From Macrobrachium rosenbergii (taxonomy: Eukaryota; Arthropoda; Malacostraca; Decapoda; Palaemonidae): a DNA stretch of 64,000 nucleotides. This document shows positions 1-13,203 of this stretch, piece after piece. Both the position numbers and the translations under genes were made by a program. Where the stretch lies: NCBI RefSeq assembly GCF_040412425.1, contig NC_089781.1, forward strand, positions 49,875,227 to 49,939,226. The letters are read 5' to 3'. Below the pieces are notes generated by a model, which worked only from the letters and a program-made list of their open reading frames with translations, did no database searches and was not told where the DNA came from. How positions within the stretch are numbered: the stretch's first letter is position 1; every line of letters begins with the position of its first letter.

Positions 1-475
1 AATCTATGAATTCTCTATTTTAATTCCTGCTCTATTTGATTCTGTACAACTACAGTCCCACATTGGGTTGTGGGCATTAAAATCACCTACTATTAACGTT
101 GGTTCCTTAGTATTATTAAGTAATTCTTTGATTTTGTCAACGTCATAATTTTTATTAGGTTGATTGTACAAATTATGAATGACATAATTATCGTTTTTTA
201 TTCATATTCTAATACTTCGACGTTTGCAGATCAGTAAATTTTACAGGTACTTTGTCATAACATACTTTGTTATGTACATATATAGCAGTACCTAAATTTC
301 CTCTTCCTCTCTTGATGCAGATGCTAGGGTATATTTACCTATCGTTAATATTGTTTTGTTGACATGTTGCAAACATAATATCATTGGTTCATATTCTTTA
401 ATAACCGTTGTATTTCTCCTAGGTGTAATCTGGTCTGTAGACCATTTACGTTCCATTGTATAATATAACTATTGA
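1..475 (-). pseudogene. LINE copy 1, start of ORF2 (AP-type endonuclease), partial
   Basis: Read on the minus strand, this starts with a WN-x-NGLQTRL motif near 460, the usual N-terminus of an apurinic-type endonuclease in a non-LTR retrotransposon. Near 60-110 it carries the core GDFNAHNP-x-WDC, where D and N are catalytic-type residues of the exonuclease-endonuclease-phosphatase fold. The enzyme nicks the chromosomal target to prime reverse transcription. The frame runs off the window at base 1, so the RT domain is not visible here. A frame change near 400 and gaps relative to the copy at 21792-22400 suggest decay. It follows ORF1 (485-2085) on the same strand. Confidence 0.8.
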
Positions 476-484
476 AAATATTTT

Positions 485-2085
485 TTATAGCGGTAGGGTT
501 TTACTCTCTTTTTTTGTATTATCAATTTGGAATTTTTCTAATAATTTACTCACGACATTCATCTGTTTTTCCTTATAATAGACTAAGTGCTCAATGCACA
601 TGCACCCTTTTTCATGGTTGCTCAAATCTGTGTTTTCTTTTTTTCTATATTTCATAAAATTTATTATAATGTTTGCTAAACCATCTCTTGTTATGCTTTT
701 GTTGTTATTGCATAATTCAATGAAACAATCATTACATCCACAAGTATTATCATGTGTATTTCTCTTTTCATTTGCTCTTGTTCCAATTACTGGAGAAGGA
801 GTAAGCTCTTCTCCCTTGACATAATCATTATCATCTATGGTATGATTCTCTTTCACTTCTTCAGTGTTCTCGACATTTGCCTTCATAGGTTCTATTATTA
901 TTTTAGGAGATAAAGGTATATTCTTAGCTTGTTTTTGTTTTTGTTCCTTTTTCATCTCCTTTATCTTTGGTTTAACTGATGTTTCTCTAATAATAGTTGG
1001 TTTCTTCGTTTTGGGTGGTGTTCTCTCCAAAGGCCTTTTTTTATCTTTAATTTCCTGTCTATCTCTACCCTCTTCTGTCACTTTAGTAGCAGCATCCTCC
1101 TGTGTTTCTATCTGCATTAATATTTCAAATGAATTGGACAAAATATTATCCATCTCATTTGTACCTGTTTCTTTATTTTTTACAATTTTATTTTTTATTT
1201 CTAAATTATTAATTTTTTCTTGAGATTTACTTTTCTGTGCTCTGCTATTTCTATCTGTTTCCATTTTTGCTTCATTTTTTGCTCTTGTTATTGAGGAATA
1301 TGAATGTTTCTTAGATGGATCTTGCATTCCTCTCACTTTTAATTCCAATTTAGCCTCTCTGATTACATCCCTGTTCATTCTTGCAACATTTTCAACTCTG
1401 TATTGTATATGTAGTACACACACTCCTTGGACCTAGCATGATGATCCTGTCCACAGTTTACACATTTTGGTTCACTACATTTCCATTGTGTGTCATGTTC
1501 GTCAGATCCACAATAAGCACATACAGGTTCATTACGACAGTTTTTCTTTGTGTGTCCATACTTACTACAATTTTGACATTGTAGCGGTTTGGGAACATAA
1601 GGTCTCAATTCTCTATTTTGACCCAAAATTTTTATTTTTTGAGGTAACTCTTGACCCTCAAATTTTATTTTTGCAATTCTTAATGCTTTATTATTTTGTT
1701 TACTTGGTATTATATATACCTCACAGTCTTGGATTTTGGTATATCTCATTTTAAGAGAGTCCAACAGTATATTTTTGTCAACCAGTTCGTCATTATTTTC
1801 AGGAAGCACAATAGTACCCCGAATGCTGTTCATAGTGTCATGCTTCTTTACTTTTACATTTACATTGTCAACACTTTTTATTGATAGATAGTCCTCAGAC
1901 TGGTTTTTTGTTGTGGCTTCTATAAGCCACGTCTTCATTTTTATTTGTCTAAACGACATTTCTGTCGTTGAGTGTCTTTTTAATAAGAAGTTTTCTAACT
2001 TTAGGGCTGAGATTTGCTGTTCTGTTTCCATGGTTAGAAACCTTGACCAACTTCCACTCCCAAAGAGGGAGTCGAAGTGAGTCAA
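485..2085 (-). pseudogene. LINE copy 1, ORF1 (gag-like, CCHC zinc knuckles), frameshifted
   Basis: This is the nucleic-acid-binding ORF1 protein of a non-LTR retrotransposon, which coats element RNA. It is now two overlapping frames. The upstream one (1375-2085) starts at an ATG and ends in three zinc knuckles, including CQNCSKYGHTKKNC and CVNCGQDHHARSKEC. The second (485-1423) holds a Lys/Glu-rich, disordered middle and a C-terminal Cys module (CGCNDCFIELC, then HEKGCMCIEH). The copy at 22480-23910 reads through the same junction (TELKLLQEKTG), so the break here is a secondary one-base frameshift. This fits the I/jockey-type superfamily; the exact clade is uncertain. Confidence 0.82.
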
Positions 2086-2930
2086 GGTTGGGTCAAGACG
2101 ATATTTACTTTTTTTTTATTTGTTGTGTACTGGATAAGGTTCCAGTGTGATTATATTTGGATTCTTTATTGTTTTTTCCAAAAAAAGGTTGTTACAAGAG
2201 GTTCCATCGGTCGTCATCTGTGCCGAGTCACTACCATCAAAGGGCCCAGGGTACTCAATCTTTATTTTCACTTTGCATAAAGATTTGAGGGAGGAGAAAA
2301 AAAAAACCTGAAAACCTTAAAAAGATATCATCAGCCTTTCATGGAGTTCATTCCTCCACTAATGGCACAAGTGAGAACCGACTCCCAAATGTCCGCATCC
2401 CTACCCTACCCCAAAGGGGATGGCACAACATGATTAGAGTGGCTCAAGTGTAAGCCAACCTGCTTGATAGGACTGAGAGCATTACTAGAATACAATCATC
2501 CCCACCCTAATCACATTATGGGCAAACCGGACAGAATGCCGAGAGTCCTATTCCCAGAACTAGACCCCTGGAATCCGTGGTCCAGTCCCGTAGAATAGTT
2601 CCACTGAAAACTCAGGTCCGAACATTATCGGGCAGTTGATGGTCCTGCCACAGTTCTCACTATTTAGCTTCGGATATAAACCCAATCCCAGCTATGATAC
2701 CTTTTCCTATTTACCAGGTCCAAGAAATTTGTGCGAAAGTGAAAATATCCACGCTATTTAAATCGAAAGGTTTGTAGGTGATCCGTCAGGGCCCGGGCTC
2801 TTATTCTTCATAAGAACGAAGAAGAAAAGCCAGGGCCCCTTACCCCCTCACAACGTGAAGGAACCTACTTCGAGGGGCACGAGGGTCCTGCGAAGGAACC
2901 TTATGGTTAGTAGAGTGTGGGAAAAACACC
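2086..2930 (-). other. LINE copy 1, 5' untranslated region
   Basis: There is no coding frame. The segment aligns by eye with 23960-24830, upstream of ORF1 in the second copy, sharing blocks such as TGGCACAACATGATTAGAGT and AGAGGGAGTCGAAGTGAGTC in the same order. Upstream position plus conservation between two dispersed copies mark it as the element's 5' UTR, which in these LINEs usually contains the internal promoter. The outer edge near 2930 is where similarity fades, not a proven end. Confidence 0.65.
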
Positions 2931-4033
<1,103 letters not shown>

Positions 4034-4083
4034 TGTCTTTTCCTGTAATACTACAGTGTAATATCAAAAATAAGAAGGCCCAT

Positions 4084-4208
4084 AAAACACTATTTAAACG
4101 TTGAAACCATATATTTCGGGCACTTGTTTCTGTGCCCTGTTCACTGGTAGAATATGGAGAATTATCATATACAAAAACATGAAGGTTTCAAATTTTAAAT
4201 AGTGTTTT
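4084..4208. repeat. Short fold-back (25-bp arms)
   Basis: Bases 4084-4108 and 4184-4208 are inverted copies (AAAACACTATTTAAACGTTG against the complement of GGTTTCAAATTTTAAATAGT), separated by 75 bases. This looks like the relic of a small inverted-repeat element. Confidence 0.6.
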
Positions 4209-4235
4209 AATTTTTCATATATAAGATATATATAT

Positions 4236-4545
4236 AAATGGATATTATGGTATACCACCTGGTAACGCCAACTGGAGTAGCTGAATAGGTCTGTGCCGAT
4301 ATATATTATATATGTATATATATATTATAATCCATTTATATATATATATATAAATTCCCTATATATATTATATATATGTGATAATTCTCCATCGGAGATA
4401 TTCCCGAGGTAATTGAATCAGATATTACCTCAGGAATATCTCCAATGGAGAATTATCAGAAGGGGAATTTATTTGTGGTAACGTCAACTGGAGTAGCTGA
4501 ATAGGTCTGTGGGAGGGTTCGTGTCCCGTACTCCATTTATCGCAT
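4236..4545. repeat. Fold-back plus direct repeat cluster
   Basis: Arms 4380-4413 and 4424-4457 form a 34-bp stem (GATAATTCTCC... pairing with ...GGAGAATTATC) around a 10-base loop. The block AACTGGAGTAGCTGAATAGG occurs twice in direct orientation, near 4268 and 4487. There is no coding frame. This is probably a small fold-back element that duplicated in place. Confidence 0.6.
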
Positions 4546-4739
4546 ATAAATTCCCCTTCTGTGATAAGACCATCGGATATTCTGAGGTAGCGTAAATCTG
4601 ATGTGATAAAATATATATATAAATATGGTGTGATAAAAGATATATATATTATACAGATATATATACACATACATATACACACACATACATATATATAGAA
4701 GTGGTAGTCATAGCGGGTGGATAGGAAGATGGAAGAGAA

Positions 4740-7700
4740 CTAAAAATAAGCTGGGGGAAGAAGTAAAAAAGGAGTAGAAGAAAAAGAGGACAGAGAGACA
4801 TTTAGAGTCAAACGGGGGAATGATTTCCCCTCGTTCGAGAGCCCCCTTGCCCGTCGCAAATCTACAGCATGAGAAAGAATATTCGATGCTGGAGCCATGC
4901 GACTACGTCTCGACAGTCTCTCATTAACCGGCTGTTCCCTGTTGGACAGGAACACTTCTACTTCAACATTTTGTACCCTCGACGATGCATAATTGCCGAC
5001 ATTGGAGACATGAGTTAGAAACAACAAGTTCGTTATACTGGCAACATCCCTTGAACCCAGAGGAGCCACACTAATCATAGCTTGCTGTGACGCTACTGCT
5101 GACGACGGCCACATGAAATTGATCGTGGAGGAGACATCCTCCTCCCTAAAAGACTGTTGCAGAGCGCAAAGGCGGCCTCAACAGAACCCTCTCTGGATGT
5201 CCGGATAGTGAGGCGGAAGCTTTAAAAGAAGTCCCTCCTCTTCTGGCAAAGAACGTTGTACAGTCAGGCGAAATGTTAACCTGGTATGCCAGCCCCACTG
5301 ACATCGAAGTGATGAGGTGTCATGCAGTACCGGACTGGAGGGAGTATATCCATCTTGTTTGAGAAAACCCTATCAACCTGGACACATCCACATAGAGAGG
5401 ACAAGGCCTCCAGATGGCTGCAAAAGGTGTCCTCCAAGATACAAGCCTCCTTAGATGAAACTGAGACCAAACAATTGACGAAGGAACCCGAGAGAGAAGA
5501 GCCTCAACAGATACGTTGAGAGGAACCCTGACACCTGCAGAAGGGTTATCTGCTACCTTGTTAAAACCCCTCCTGAATAGGAAGCAAGGTTGAATCCTGC
5601 TTACTCAACCCTATCAAAGCCACTAACATACGTCTGCCTCCCCTAATGCCTGCCTGACACGGCCAAAGCAGACCAGATGCTTTGATGATTGAGCAACTAC
5701 CGGTTCTGTCGCATATAGCGACTCGAACATTGTTTGATTTGGTAGTGTAGGCTCCTCTGTAACCTTGGATTGAGGATAAGTGAGGATGAAGTCTACCATC
5801 CGCTTATAATCGTTCTTATAGCTGAAGGAGAACTAATATCCGGTACCGGATCCTCTTCTTCAAATGAACAATCCTTGTTGGACTGGTCCGACCAAGCTGG
5901 AGGATTGTTGGACTGGTCCAACCGAGCCGGAGGATTGTCGGACTGGTCCAACCGAGCCGGAGGATTGTCGGACTGATCCGACCGAGCTGGAGGATTGTCG
6001 GACTGGTCCGACTGAGCTGGAGGATTGTCGGACTGATCCGACCGAGCCGGAACAGGAACAGACACCTGACATATCAATTGTGAACATACTGGAGGCACCA
6101 AAGTAGGTTGCGCAAACCCTGCACCGCCCAACAGGGATACGCAACATCTGGGCCGGCCACACCCACTCCTGAGAGCGAAGAGGCCGCAACACCCGAACCA
6201 CTCAAATCTGGATGTATCAAAACCGCATGAGAATGGGAATCCGGAACTGAAGACCCAGAATCAACCCCGAACCTACATGGATGCCTAGACGGAAGGACAA
6301 AGAAACCTGCCGGAAAGTTGAGAAAGAAGAAGCCGAAGGAGGGAAGAAGGAAGAATCCACACTCGGAGTAACCACGGGAGCGCCTAACGCCGACGTTGGA
6401 CAGATGGAGAAGGTCCTAACTGGACCGAACTCAAAGGAGTATCGAAGGGGAAGTTATGAGGTACCGAACCGAAGGTAACAGAAGAAGGTAAATTACCAAC
6501 TATCCTTGAGAATGGAGAGGCCGCGGAAACTATCGGTGCTGATACACTGAACGCTGGCGAATCGCCGACTGGTATAGCATCCGTAAGAATCGCGAAGGAT
6601 ACATTACGGTTAGGAACCCGTAAAGAATGAAATAAGGAGTTGCTGACGCTTCCGCAAACACCTGAGAAGCAACTAGACCGGATGCCTGAGAAACTACAGG
6701 ATTCGCAAAAGGTGATAAAGACGACGGATCCATAAAAAATACCCCTTCCCTTAACCCCGAAGAGAGAGAGGGAGCCATTGAAGCTCTAAAATACAGAGTT
6801 GAACCAAGAAAGCCTTTGCTCTGCTGAGTTAAAAGCCAAGAAAACAGGATGAGCCACAAAGACTCCGAAGAGCGGACCAAAAGAAGATTGAGAAGGGCAA
6901 TGGAAGAAGTCTTAGAAGAAAATGGGGAAAAATGGGAAAATTTCGTAGCAGCCGAAGAGGCCATAGATTTCAAAGAAAACAGGCTGGTTCTGTTCCCCCT
7001 GCCCCTGCTAATCTTGATAGACATTGTCAAAATCAGAAAATTCTTTAAGACATGATCATGAATATTGGAAAATTCGATGGCCAGAATTACCTCCATCGCA
7101 AGACGAAAGAAATTTTAACCCTTGAAAGAAAAGGAACCTTCGAAGAAGGAGTATTCAAGGAAAAACAAAATTTCAGAACCAGAAACATCAGAAACCAACT
7201 CTGAAAGACCCTCAACGGATCTGGAACCTTTGTTGCACAGAGCACAAAGCAGGAAATAAAACCGACGATTGATCTAAGTGAGAGACCTAAACATTAGCGA
7301 CCCCAACCAAACCCTGAACCCAAAGAAGACTGCACGTTCAACTACTCTTCCTGAATGCTTCCTAAATTAGAATTCCTACTCTTCTGAGTGATTCCCAATT
7401 CTAAATCCACCTTAGAACTTACGCTTTTAGAAGGAAGGGGGAAAATCTGCTGCCAGCACTGCCTGCTCCACACCGGGGGGCCGGCAGATCCTACCTTTAA
7501 GGTTTGCGGTTCTCCATGACCCCTAGCACCCGTTAGGGCTGGTTCTGGAACAGGCAGATGGGCTGAAAAAGAACGATTAGTATCAACAACACTATTACTA
7601 CTATCCTTATCTCTAGTTTCCGTTAATTTAGTCATAAAGCTAGAAAATCGACTAGACATACTCAGCTAGTAACTTGTCCTCTAACTTTTTTAATAATTCT

Positions 7701-8214
7701 TCCATCTGATCTATCGACCAAGACTCGCTGCCTATCTGACTGATACTACACTGCATTTCCCTACATAAAATACAAACAGAATGTCGATCGTGTTTGAGGG
7801 TACTCATCCTACGCCTGCAGGACGTGTAGGGCCGATGAGCGTCAGCATCTCCAGCAGTAGAAGGCTCCGTCATCGAAGATGTAAACAAAGTTGAAGTATT
7901 GGCACTAGCAGACGGGGATGTCTTCTTGTTTGACTTATCCAATCGAGTCCAAAGTACCAATCCCAAAGTCAAAATTGGGAGAGAAGTTTCAAATCCCATC
8001 AATAAAGTATCCATCCAGGAGAAAATGCATTGAAAACAGTCCAAATCGTGATCTGATGTCGAAAATCTTGAATGGGGGTCGGGCTAAATGACCAAAAGTT
8101 CATCTGATGTGGGACACATCCACAGAGCATGGCGAACAAAAAGCAATTGGGGATCTTGGCCTCACTCGGCCGGGACTTGCAGCAGTGTTGCCAACGGTAC
8201 TTCAGGTAACTCAT
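4740..8214 (-). pseudogene. DIRS-like retrotransposon gag region (5' fragment)
   Basis: On the minus strand this reads as a decayed Gag. From the 5' side: a Cys/His segment (CRRRM...HDRHSVCILC, about 7830-7720), an acidic coiled stretch ending at 7663, a Ser/Thr/Pro-rich part (7342-7659), more decayed Gag (6530-7096), a 10-residue coding repeat (see 5881-6052), and a conserved block with SLGSRDV-like and LSNREQPVNERLSRR segments (4740-5114). The same Cys/His-then-repeat organisation occurs in the DIRS gag at 52600-54110. No RT, RNase H or recombinase follows; the element is cut off at 4740. Several frame changes are present. Confidence 0.6.
5881..6052. repeat. 30-bp tandem repeat inside DIRS gag
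   Basis: Exact 30-bp periodicity, about 5.7 units, with unit boundaries at 5881, 5911, 5941, 5971, 6001 and 6031. Each unit contains GGAGGATTGT and GACTGRTCCRACCRAGC. Because 30 is a multiple of three, the repeat stays in frame and encodes a 10-residue SDQSDNPPAR-type unit on the minus strand. Confidence 0.93.
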
Positions 8215-8372
8215 TTGACAAGATTTTCCTGTAAGCTTTGGGAAATGCTGACAGTTAATTACCCACTTAGTGGGTAAAAGCTATGGGGATGCAGTTCGGG
8301 CTGGTGGGTGACCAGGGCTAATTCAGGTGTTCAGGGAGTGTATTGCAATATGAATTTTTAATGAAAAATGAG

Positions 8373-8705
8373 TACAGTAAAACCCCCGTATTCGCAGGGG
8401 ATAGCTAAAATCAGCAAATACTTAAAACCCCTCTAAAAACACTTAGAACTCCCTATTTTAATAGCTTAAACACAAGAAAAACCCTCTAAAAATGCTTATA
8501 CCCGAGTATTTTAATAGTTTTATCACAAAAAGTGCATTTAGTCACGAAAATTATATGAAAATACAGTAATTGGTGAATATTTCTCTGAAAAATACCGCAA
8601 ATGGGCAAATTTTCCGGGAATAATGGGTAGATACGTTCCACAGAGAAATCCACGAATACATGAGTCCGTGAATAGTGAGACAGCAAATACAGGGGATTTA
8701 CTGTA
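8373..8705. mobile_element. pogo/Tigger-type MITE
   Basis: Terminal inverted repeats TACAGTAAAACCCCCGTATT (from 8373) and its complement ending AGGGGATTTACTGTA (8705) bound a 333-bp non-coding element, with TA at each end as expected for the Tc1/mariner-pogo superfamily. The AT-rich interior has no transposase. An interior stretch (AGTAATTGGTGAATATT) resembles one at about 26110, suggesting a relative there. Confidence 0.8.
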
Positions 8706-9133
8706 CTTATTATGTTATCCTAAATGTTATTACTACCGTAATTACACTATGTTACTAAATGATAAAGGTTGCTGTGAGCGCAACCATAACTCGATATTTA
8801 AGCTACATTTTGTCAGCTGGTCTTGCACAGATAATAGTTGATTTCATTGATATGGAATCATTTCTCAAATAGGCTATTCATTATGAAGATATGCCAATAA
8901 TATATAAGGTAAAAATGGTTTTATTACCTTTATTATCAGTTTTTTCATAATGTGAATCTTTTCATGTATGTTGGTGGTTATTGCACCGAGGCCAAGGCTA
9001 GCCTACCGATAAAGTTCACTTAGAATTCAAAGTTTGATTTTTAGAATGGTAGTATTAGACGACCCCCAATTTTTAAGGGTGAATTTTATGATTTAAAGGT
9101 TGTCTTATACTCGGAAATATATGGTATGTATGT
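8706..9133. other. Unassigned intergenic or intronic DNA
   Basis: No gene, long repeat or convincing signal is visible. The phrase GTCTTATACTCGG near 9102 looks like a degraded TIR of a mariner-type element, but no partner was found. Confidence 0.4.
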
Positions 9134-9159
9134 GTATATATATATATACAAATATATTT

Positions 9160-9256
<97 letters not shown>
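9134..9256. repeat. (AT)n microsatellite
   Basis: AT dinucleotides with a few GT and AC interruptions near 9134-9165 and 9219. Frames across it encode only Tyr-Ile repeats. Confidence 0.95.
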
Positions 9257-9258
<2 letters not shown>

Positions 9259-9455
9259 CATGGCTTCAAAATAATATGCCGAAATCATAAAATGCTTGAA
9301 GAATATATTTTAGGTAAAACATAAATCAAGAGAGAGCATACTTTATCTTGATTCATCTGATTACAGTATACTATATATTGTATAAAATCACGGGCAAAAA
9401 TTTCATATATATATTCTTATACAGAGTTTTATTCATCTGATTACAGTATACTAAT

Positions 9456-11063
9456 CAGGTTGGTCATCACTAATCCGCATCACTGGGACCTAGAGGGTGC
9501 CGGATTAGCCATTTTGCCGGATTAACCATTTAATAGGCTAGAATACACAAAACCCAGTAGCTAAGCACCTCATCCTAGAATTAAAATATCCCATAAATCA
9601 GTACAAGTTGGTTAATAAAGAAAAGACAATTGTCAAATACAGGTAGTGCTTGAGTTACTTATAATTCGACTTACGATATTTCGAGTTTACGATGGGGTTA
9701 GCAATTAATACCGATACGAAAATATTTAGGAAATATTTTTATTTTTATGATGCGCAGGCAGCGAGAGAGACCAACTTCTTTTCCTCCATCTCTTTATTCC
9801 ATCTGCTAGTTAAAAAGGTAAAAGAGAATGATAAAAGTATTGTTAGTAACGTTATACTCTTGCATTGAATGCGTGCATCGCCATAAACAACCGAATGGGA
9901 AACTGTTGTTTTGCTAATAATCGTCCCGGATAACAACTGTTATGCTTGTATTTCAACCATCGAATGGTTAAACAATTACTGTAGTTATGTTACAAATGAC
10001 GTTAAGTACAGTACAATAGGACTGATATATTTTTTACACTATACCCTCATTTGCTTTAGAGAAAAGATCGGCAAGGAAATATACTGCTGCAGTAACTTTA
10101 TGCTGCAATTTGTAGCTGAAGCTGAGGAAGCAATGTTCAAGCTGCTAGTGACTATAGATTATTGTGCATCGGCAACATGGATGAAACTTGACCGTAAATA
10201 TAATTGGAGAGAATGTATTTTAATCAAAACTACTGGGCATAAAAGAATACAAATTACTGCTGTTTTCACGCCGATAAAAGATAAACACGTAAAGCTCGTA
10301 TTATGATGAAATCAAGAGAAAATAGTGAACGGAATCTTGACCTTTTTCTTACACAAAACAAACATGCCCTCAAAACGGCCAGCCGCAATTCCCGCCAACG
10401 TCACATATTAACGAAAAAAATAGCTAAATTAATTTCACAACGAAACGTATTTAAGTTATATTTCGATTTAAAAACATTTCGTATAACGAAAAATATCCTT
10501 ATCCCAAATAAAAAAAGTATCTATTCATTTACGCTTACTAGAAGCAAGAAAAGCTCTCTGAACTGAGTTAAATGCGGCGAAATAAACACCGCGTTATCAA
10601 TTCAAACAAAACATTGATCGCAATTTATAATAAAAAAGCAATATGAGAATATACGCAATTGGATACGATGTAGTAAAGCATAACTTTTTAAAAGATCCAT
10701 GAAAAAGATGCACATTCGTTATGTTGATGTTTGTATAATACTGTTAATATGTGAATAGAGTTTAGTATAATGTAGGCTAGGCCACCGTATATGTAGCCTA
10801 TACGATCTACCATAGCGTAGGCCAAAAGACAATAATAAATGTAAAAAATGGAACAGCAAAAGCATGCCTGTGTTTACAAACACCTCCAGTTTGTTGAGGC
10901 AGCACACTGTGCCACCAAATCGAAGCGGCCAGCGAGCGAGTTAGCGCAGCGACAAGGGAAATTTGAAAATTAGTGCAGAAACAGAAATTACTGTAGCCGA
11001 AATTTGTGCCGGATTACTGATTGTTCCGGACTACTGATTGCCGGATTAGTGATGCTCAACCTG
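9456..11063 (+). mobile_element. Tigger-like DNA transposon, decayed
   Basis: The left end CAGGTTGGTCATCACTAATC (9456) matches the complement of the right end GATTAGTGATGCTCAACCTG (ends 11063); TA follows on the right. These termini resemble Tigger-type pogo elements. A second internal terminus-like motif, CAGGTAGTGCTTGAGTTACT near 9641, followed by CGACTTACGATATTTCGAG, suggests that another related element is nested or fused here. The transposase is reduced to the fragment at 9911-10306. The 10570-11000 part is non-coding. Confidence 0.7.
9911..10306 (+). pseudogene. pogo/Tigger-type transposase fragment
   Basis: A 131-codon frame. Its last third (about residues 95-131) has the sequence IKTTGHKRIQITAVFTP, matching the TTGHEK-R-x-T-V-x-L pattern found before the catalytic core strand of DDE transposases of the pogo/Tigger group. 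The rest has no recognisable domain and lacks the helix-turn-helix region. The frame ends early and an unrelated basic frame follows (10303-10566). It lies between matched TIRs, which supports the assignment. Confidence 0.55.
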
Positions 11064-12085
11064 TATGACAAAATAGTTTTAGTGCAAAAATTAGCCTTCT
11101 AACTGTCATAGGTTCATAGTTATTACAAAATTAGCATAATTTTTTTTTGCTTTTTTCTCAAAACTTAGTTTTTTCAAAAATAAATGCTTATAACTCCAAG
11201 AAGACCATACTAAATTCGATGAAACTTTTACAGAGTGTAGCATAACTGATTGATTAATTGTGGTTTATCTGGTGTCACAACTACCAGGGTCACTATATAT
11301 CTTGATTTTGTACTCGGGAAAATAATTTTTGAGTGAAACTTTTTTTTTTGCATATTTTTTAAGTTAAAAAAAATTTTTTAATGCAAAAAAAAAAAAAAAA
11401 AACTTAGAAGTCAAATTTCTAAATTTCCCTTTTTCAGAATTTTCATTATTGGTTGAAGAATAAGTGATAAAAATTTGAAGCAAATCCCTTCATTCATCGG
11501 TGGCTAGAAGCACTTACTTTATAATGGGGTCTTATGGAGTCAGCACTCCCCTTGAATTTAGTAAAAGTACCAAATGAACATTTGATTATGATAGTCTTTC
11601 TATATTTACTCGTAAGTCCATTTAACATACAATTTTATTTTTGCTCGCTAATAATGGTATAGTGATATAAAACATTTAAGTTACCATCCAGTTACTGACT
11701 TCCAACAGTAGTCTGCCAATCCCAAGTGAATCTTTATGACTAAGCATATTTTTTGTTTTACAGTATATACTTTAACCATAATTTATATGCTTCATTCAGA
11801 AAACATATATAAAGGAATTCTGATGAATGTCTAGCAAAGATAACGTTCTTCTCAGGTTTTGATAGGCCTACAGAATGACAAATGCAGCCTTTGCCCTCTA
11901 GGATGCATGGTAAGTTTCCAAGACTTAATTCAAGAAAATATTAGCACCTTTGATGCTGGAAAATACATTAATATATGTTAATCATATAATAATCGTATAC
12001 TGGCAATTTAGCAGCTACAGACAGGAGTAAAATGAAGTGAGCCAACAAAAGTAAGAAGACTCTTAACAGTGTTAAGTTATACTAC
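11064..12085. other. Probable intron or intergenic DNA
   Basis: AT-rich with homopolymer runs (A-tract 11385-11401, T-tract 11341-11349). No reading frame or repeat family was recognised. It lies immediately downstream of the host exon at 12086-12254 in that gene's orientation and is a candidate for its following intron. Confidence 0.4.
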
Positions 12086-12254
12086 CTTTGACAATGCAGC
12101 CAAACTAGAAGAAGGTCCAGGATAAATTGTAATTGGTGCCTGCTGTGGGGGTGGTATCATCTTCAAGCTTTGTTCCAAAGAGGTCTTGGAACTTTGCTTT
12201 TTAAGTTGTTTTCTACTGGAATCATCCATTCTGATACAAAAGTCAAAATTATAC
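12086..12254 (-). CDS. Probable host-gene exon with start codon, 48 codons, unknown function
   Basis: The only segment that looks like an ordinary host exon. On the minus strand a polypyrimidine tract ending TTTTTTCAG lies just before 12254. Then come 25 untranslated bases, an ATG at 12229, and 48 open codons beginning MDDSSRKQLKKQSSK and ending PSSSLAALSK. The exon closes at CAAAG followed by GTAGT at 12085, a good splice donor in phase 0. The peptide is basic and Ser/Lys-rich at its start and Pro/Gln-rich in its middle (MIPPPQQAPITIYPGP), which suggests a disordered N-terminus. I do not recognise the protein. The next exon should lie toward lower coordinates and is not visible. Confidence 0.6.
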
Positions 12255-12784
12255 CTGAAAAAAGATAATTCAATACAGTACTAATATTACTTGGTACAGC
12301 AAAAAGAAAATCACTTATTGGTTATGGCAAGTTGATCACAAAAATCAGATAATGAACTTGTTTTCCCAGCGCAACTGACCCCTACAATAACATTCAGTTT
12401 TGGACTTCACTACAAAATGGGCACTGCCTACAATCATGCAAACTTGCTTAAACACAGGCATCTAAACTTAACAGACTTGTCAGCATGTGTATTAAAAGCT
12501 CTTTTTACAGATCTGACTTCTCTCAACCTTTCACCTCCTGCTGATCTCCACCTTCTTTAAAATCTTGTACAGTCTCTTATTTTGACCTCCCTTCAAAAGG
12601 CCTTTCCCCTCACCCTCATTATCCCATATCTGGTTCGAAAGATGAAAAATAGGTTGTGGATTTTGCCATTATTTTTGGAGGGGCAGATTACTGCCAATGA
12701 GGTTTACAAGCAGTAGGGTTCTTACTGGCAGGTACTGGGTTAATAAGACTTTTCTTAGCAACATTCATTTCTCAGTGACGTCCC
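12255..12784. other. Probable intron upstream of the host exon
   Basis: Its first bases on the minus strand form the polypyrimidine tract and AG acceptor of the exon at 12086-12254. The remainder has no open frame of note and no clear repeat. A pyrimidine-rich stretch at 12500-12620 has no recognised function. Confidence 0.45.
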
Positions 12785-13203
12785 AGCCTACACGAGTTAG
12801 GGTAGAAAAGACTCTTTAAGCCTTGCCAGGCAACTCTTTTAGAAGAAGAACACTCCAAAATTAAACCAGTAGGTAGAAGGGATCCTTCAGCTTTGGTAGG
12901 CAACCCTTCTAAGAGGAGATTACTCAGAATACAAACCTCGTTCTCCAACCTTGGACTATGCCTTAGTCATTGTACCGTGGCCTTCCATGGTCTTTAGTTT
13001 GAGTTCCCTTGCTTGAGGGTACAATCAGGCATTTTCCCTCTTTTCTGTTCACTTTCCTGTCTTTTCGAAAAGTGTGTGGAACAGGCTAATAAAGAAAAAG
13101 TTGCTTGATGGATTATCAGCAAAGTGCCTACATCTTAGCCTAATCTTTTCCTTCTGAGCTTTTTATAATTTCTAATCTATCCTGACTGTCCTCCCGTGTT
13201 GTT
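12785..13203 (+). other. CR1-like LINE, 5' untranslated region
   Basis: Non-coding, directly upstream of the LINE frame. It contains near-repeated phrases (GGCAACTCTTTTAGAAGAAG at 12829 and GGCAACCCTTCTAAGAGGAG at 12899) and the phrase TTGCTTGAGGGTACAATC near 13010. From memory these resemble a 5' leader common in arthropod LINE-derived transcripts. The left boundary is approximate. Confidence 0.5.

Noticed and set aside
485..824. Plus-strand frames overlapping LINE ORF1
   Set aside because: Antisense shadows of the ORF1 coding strand; they are hydrophobic because of the complement of Lys/Glu-rich codons.
5793..6201. Three open frames over the 30-bp repeat
   Set aside because: A 30-bp repeat without stops is open in several frames. 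Only the minus-strand frame continuous with the gag context was kept.
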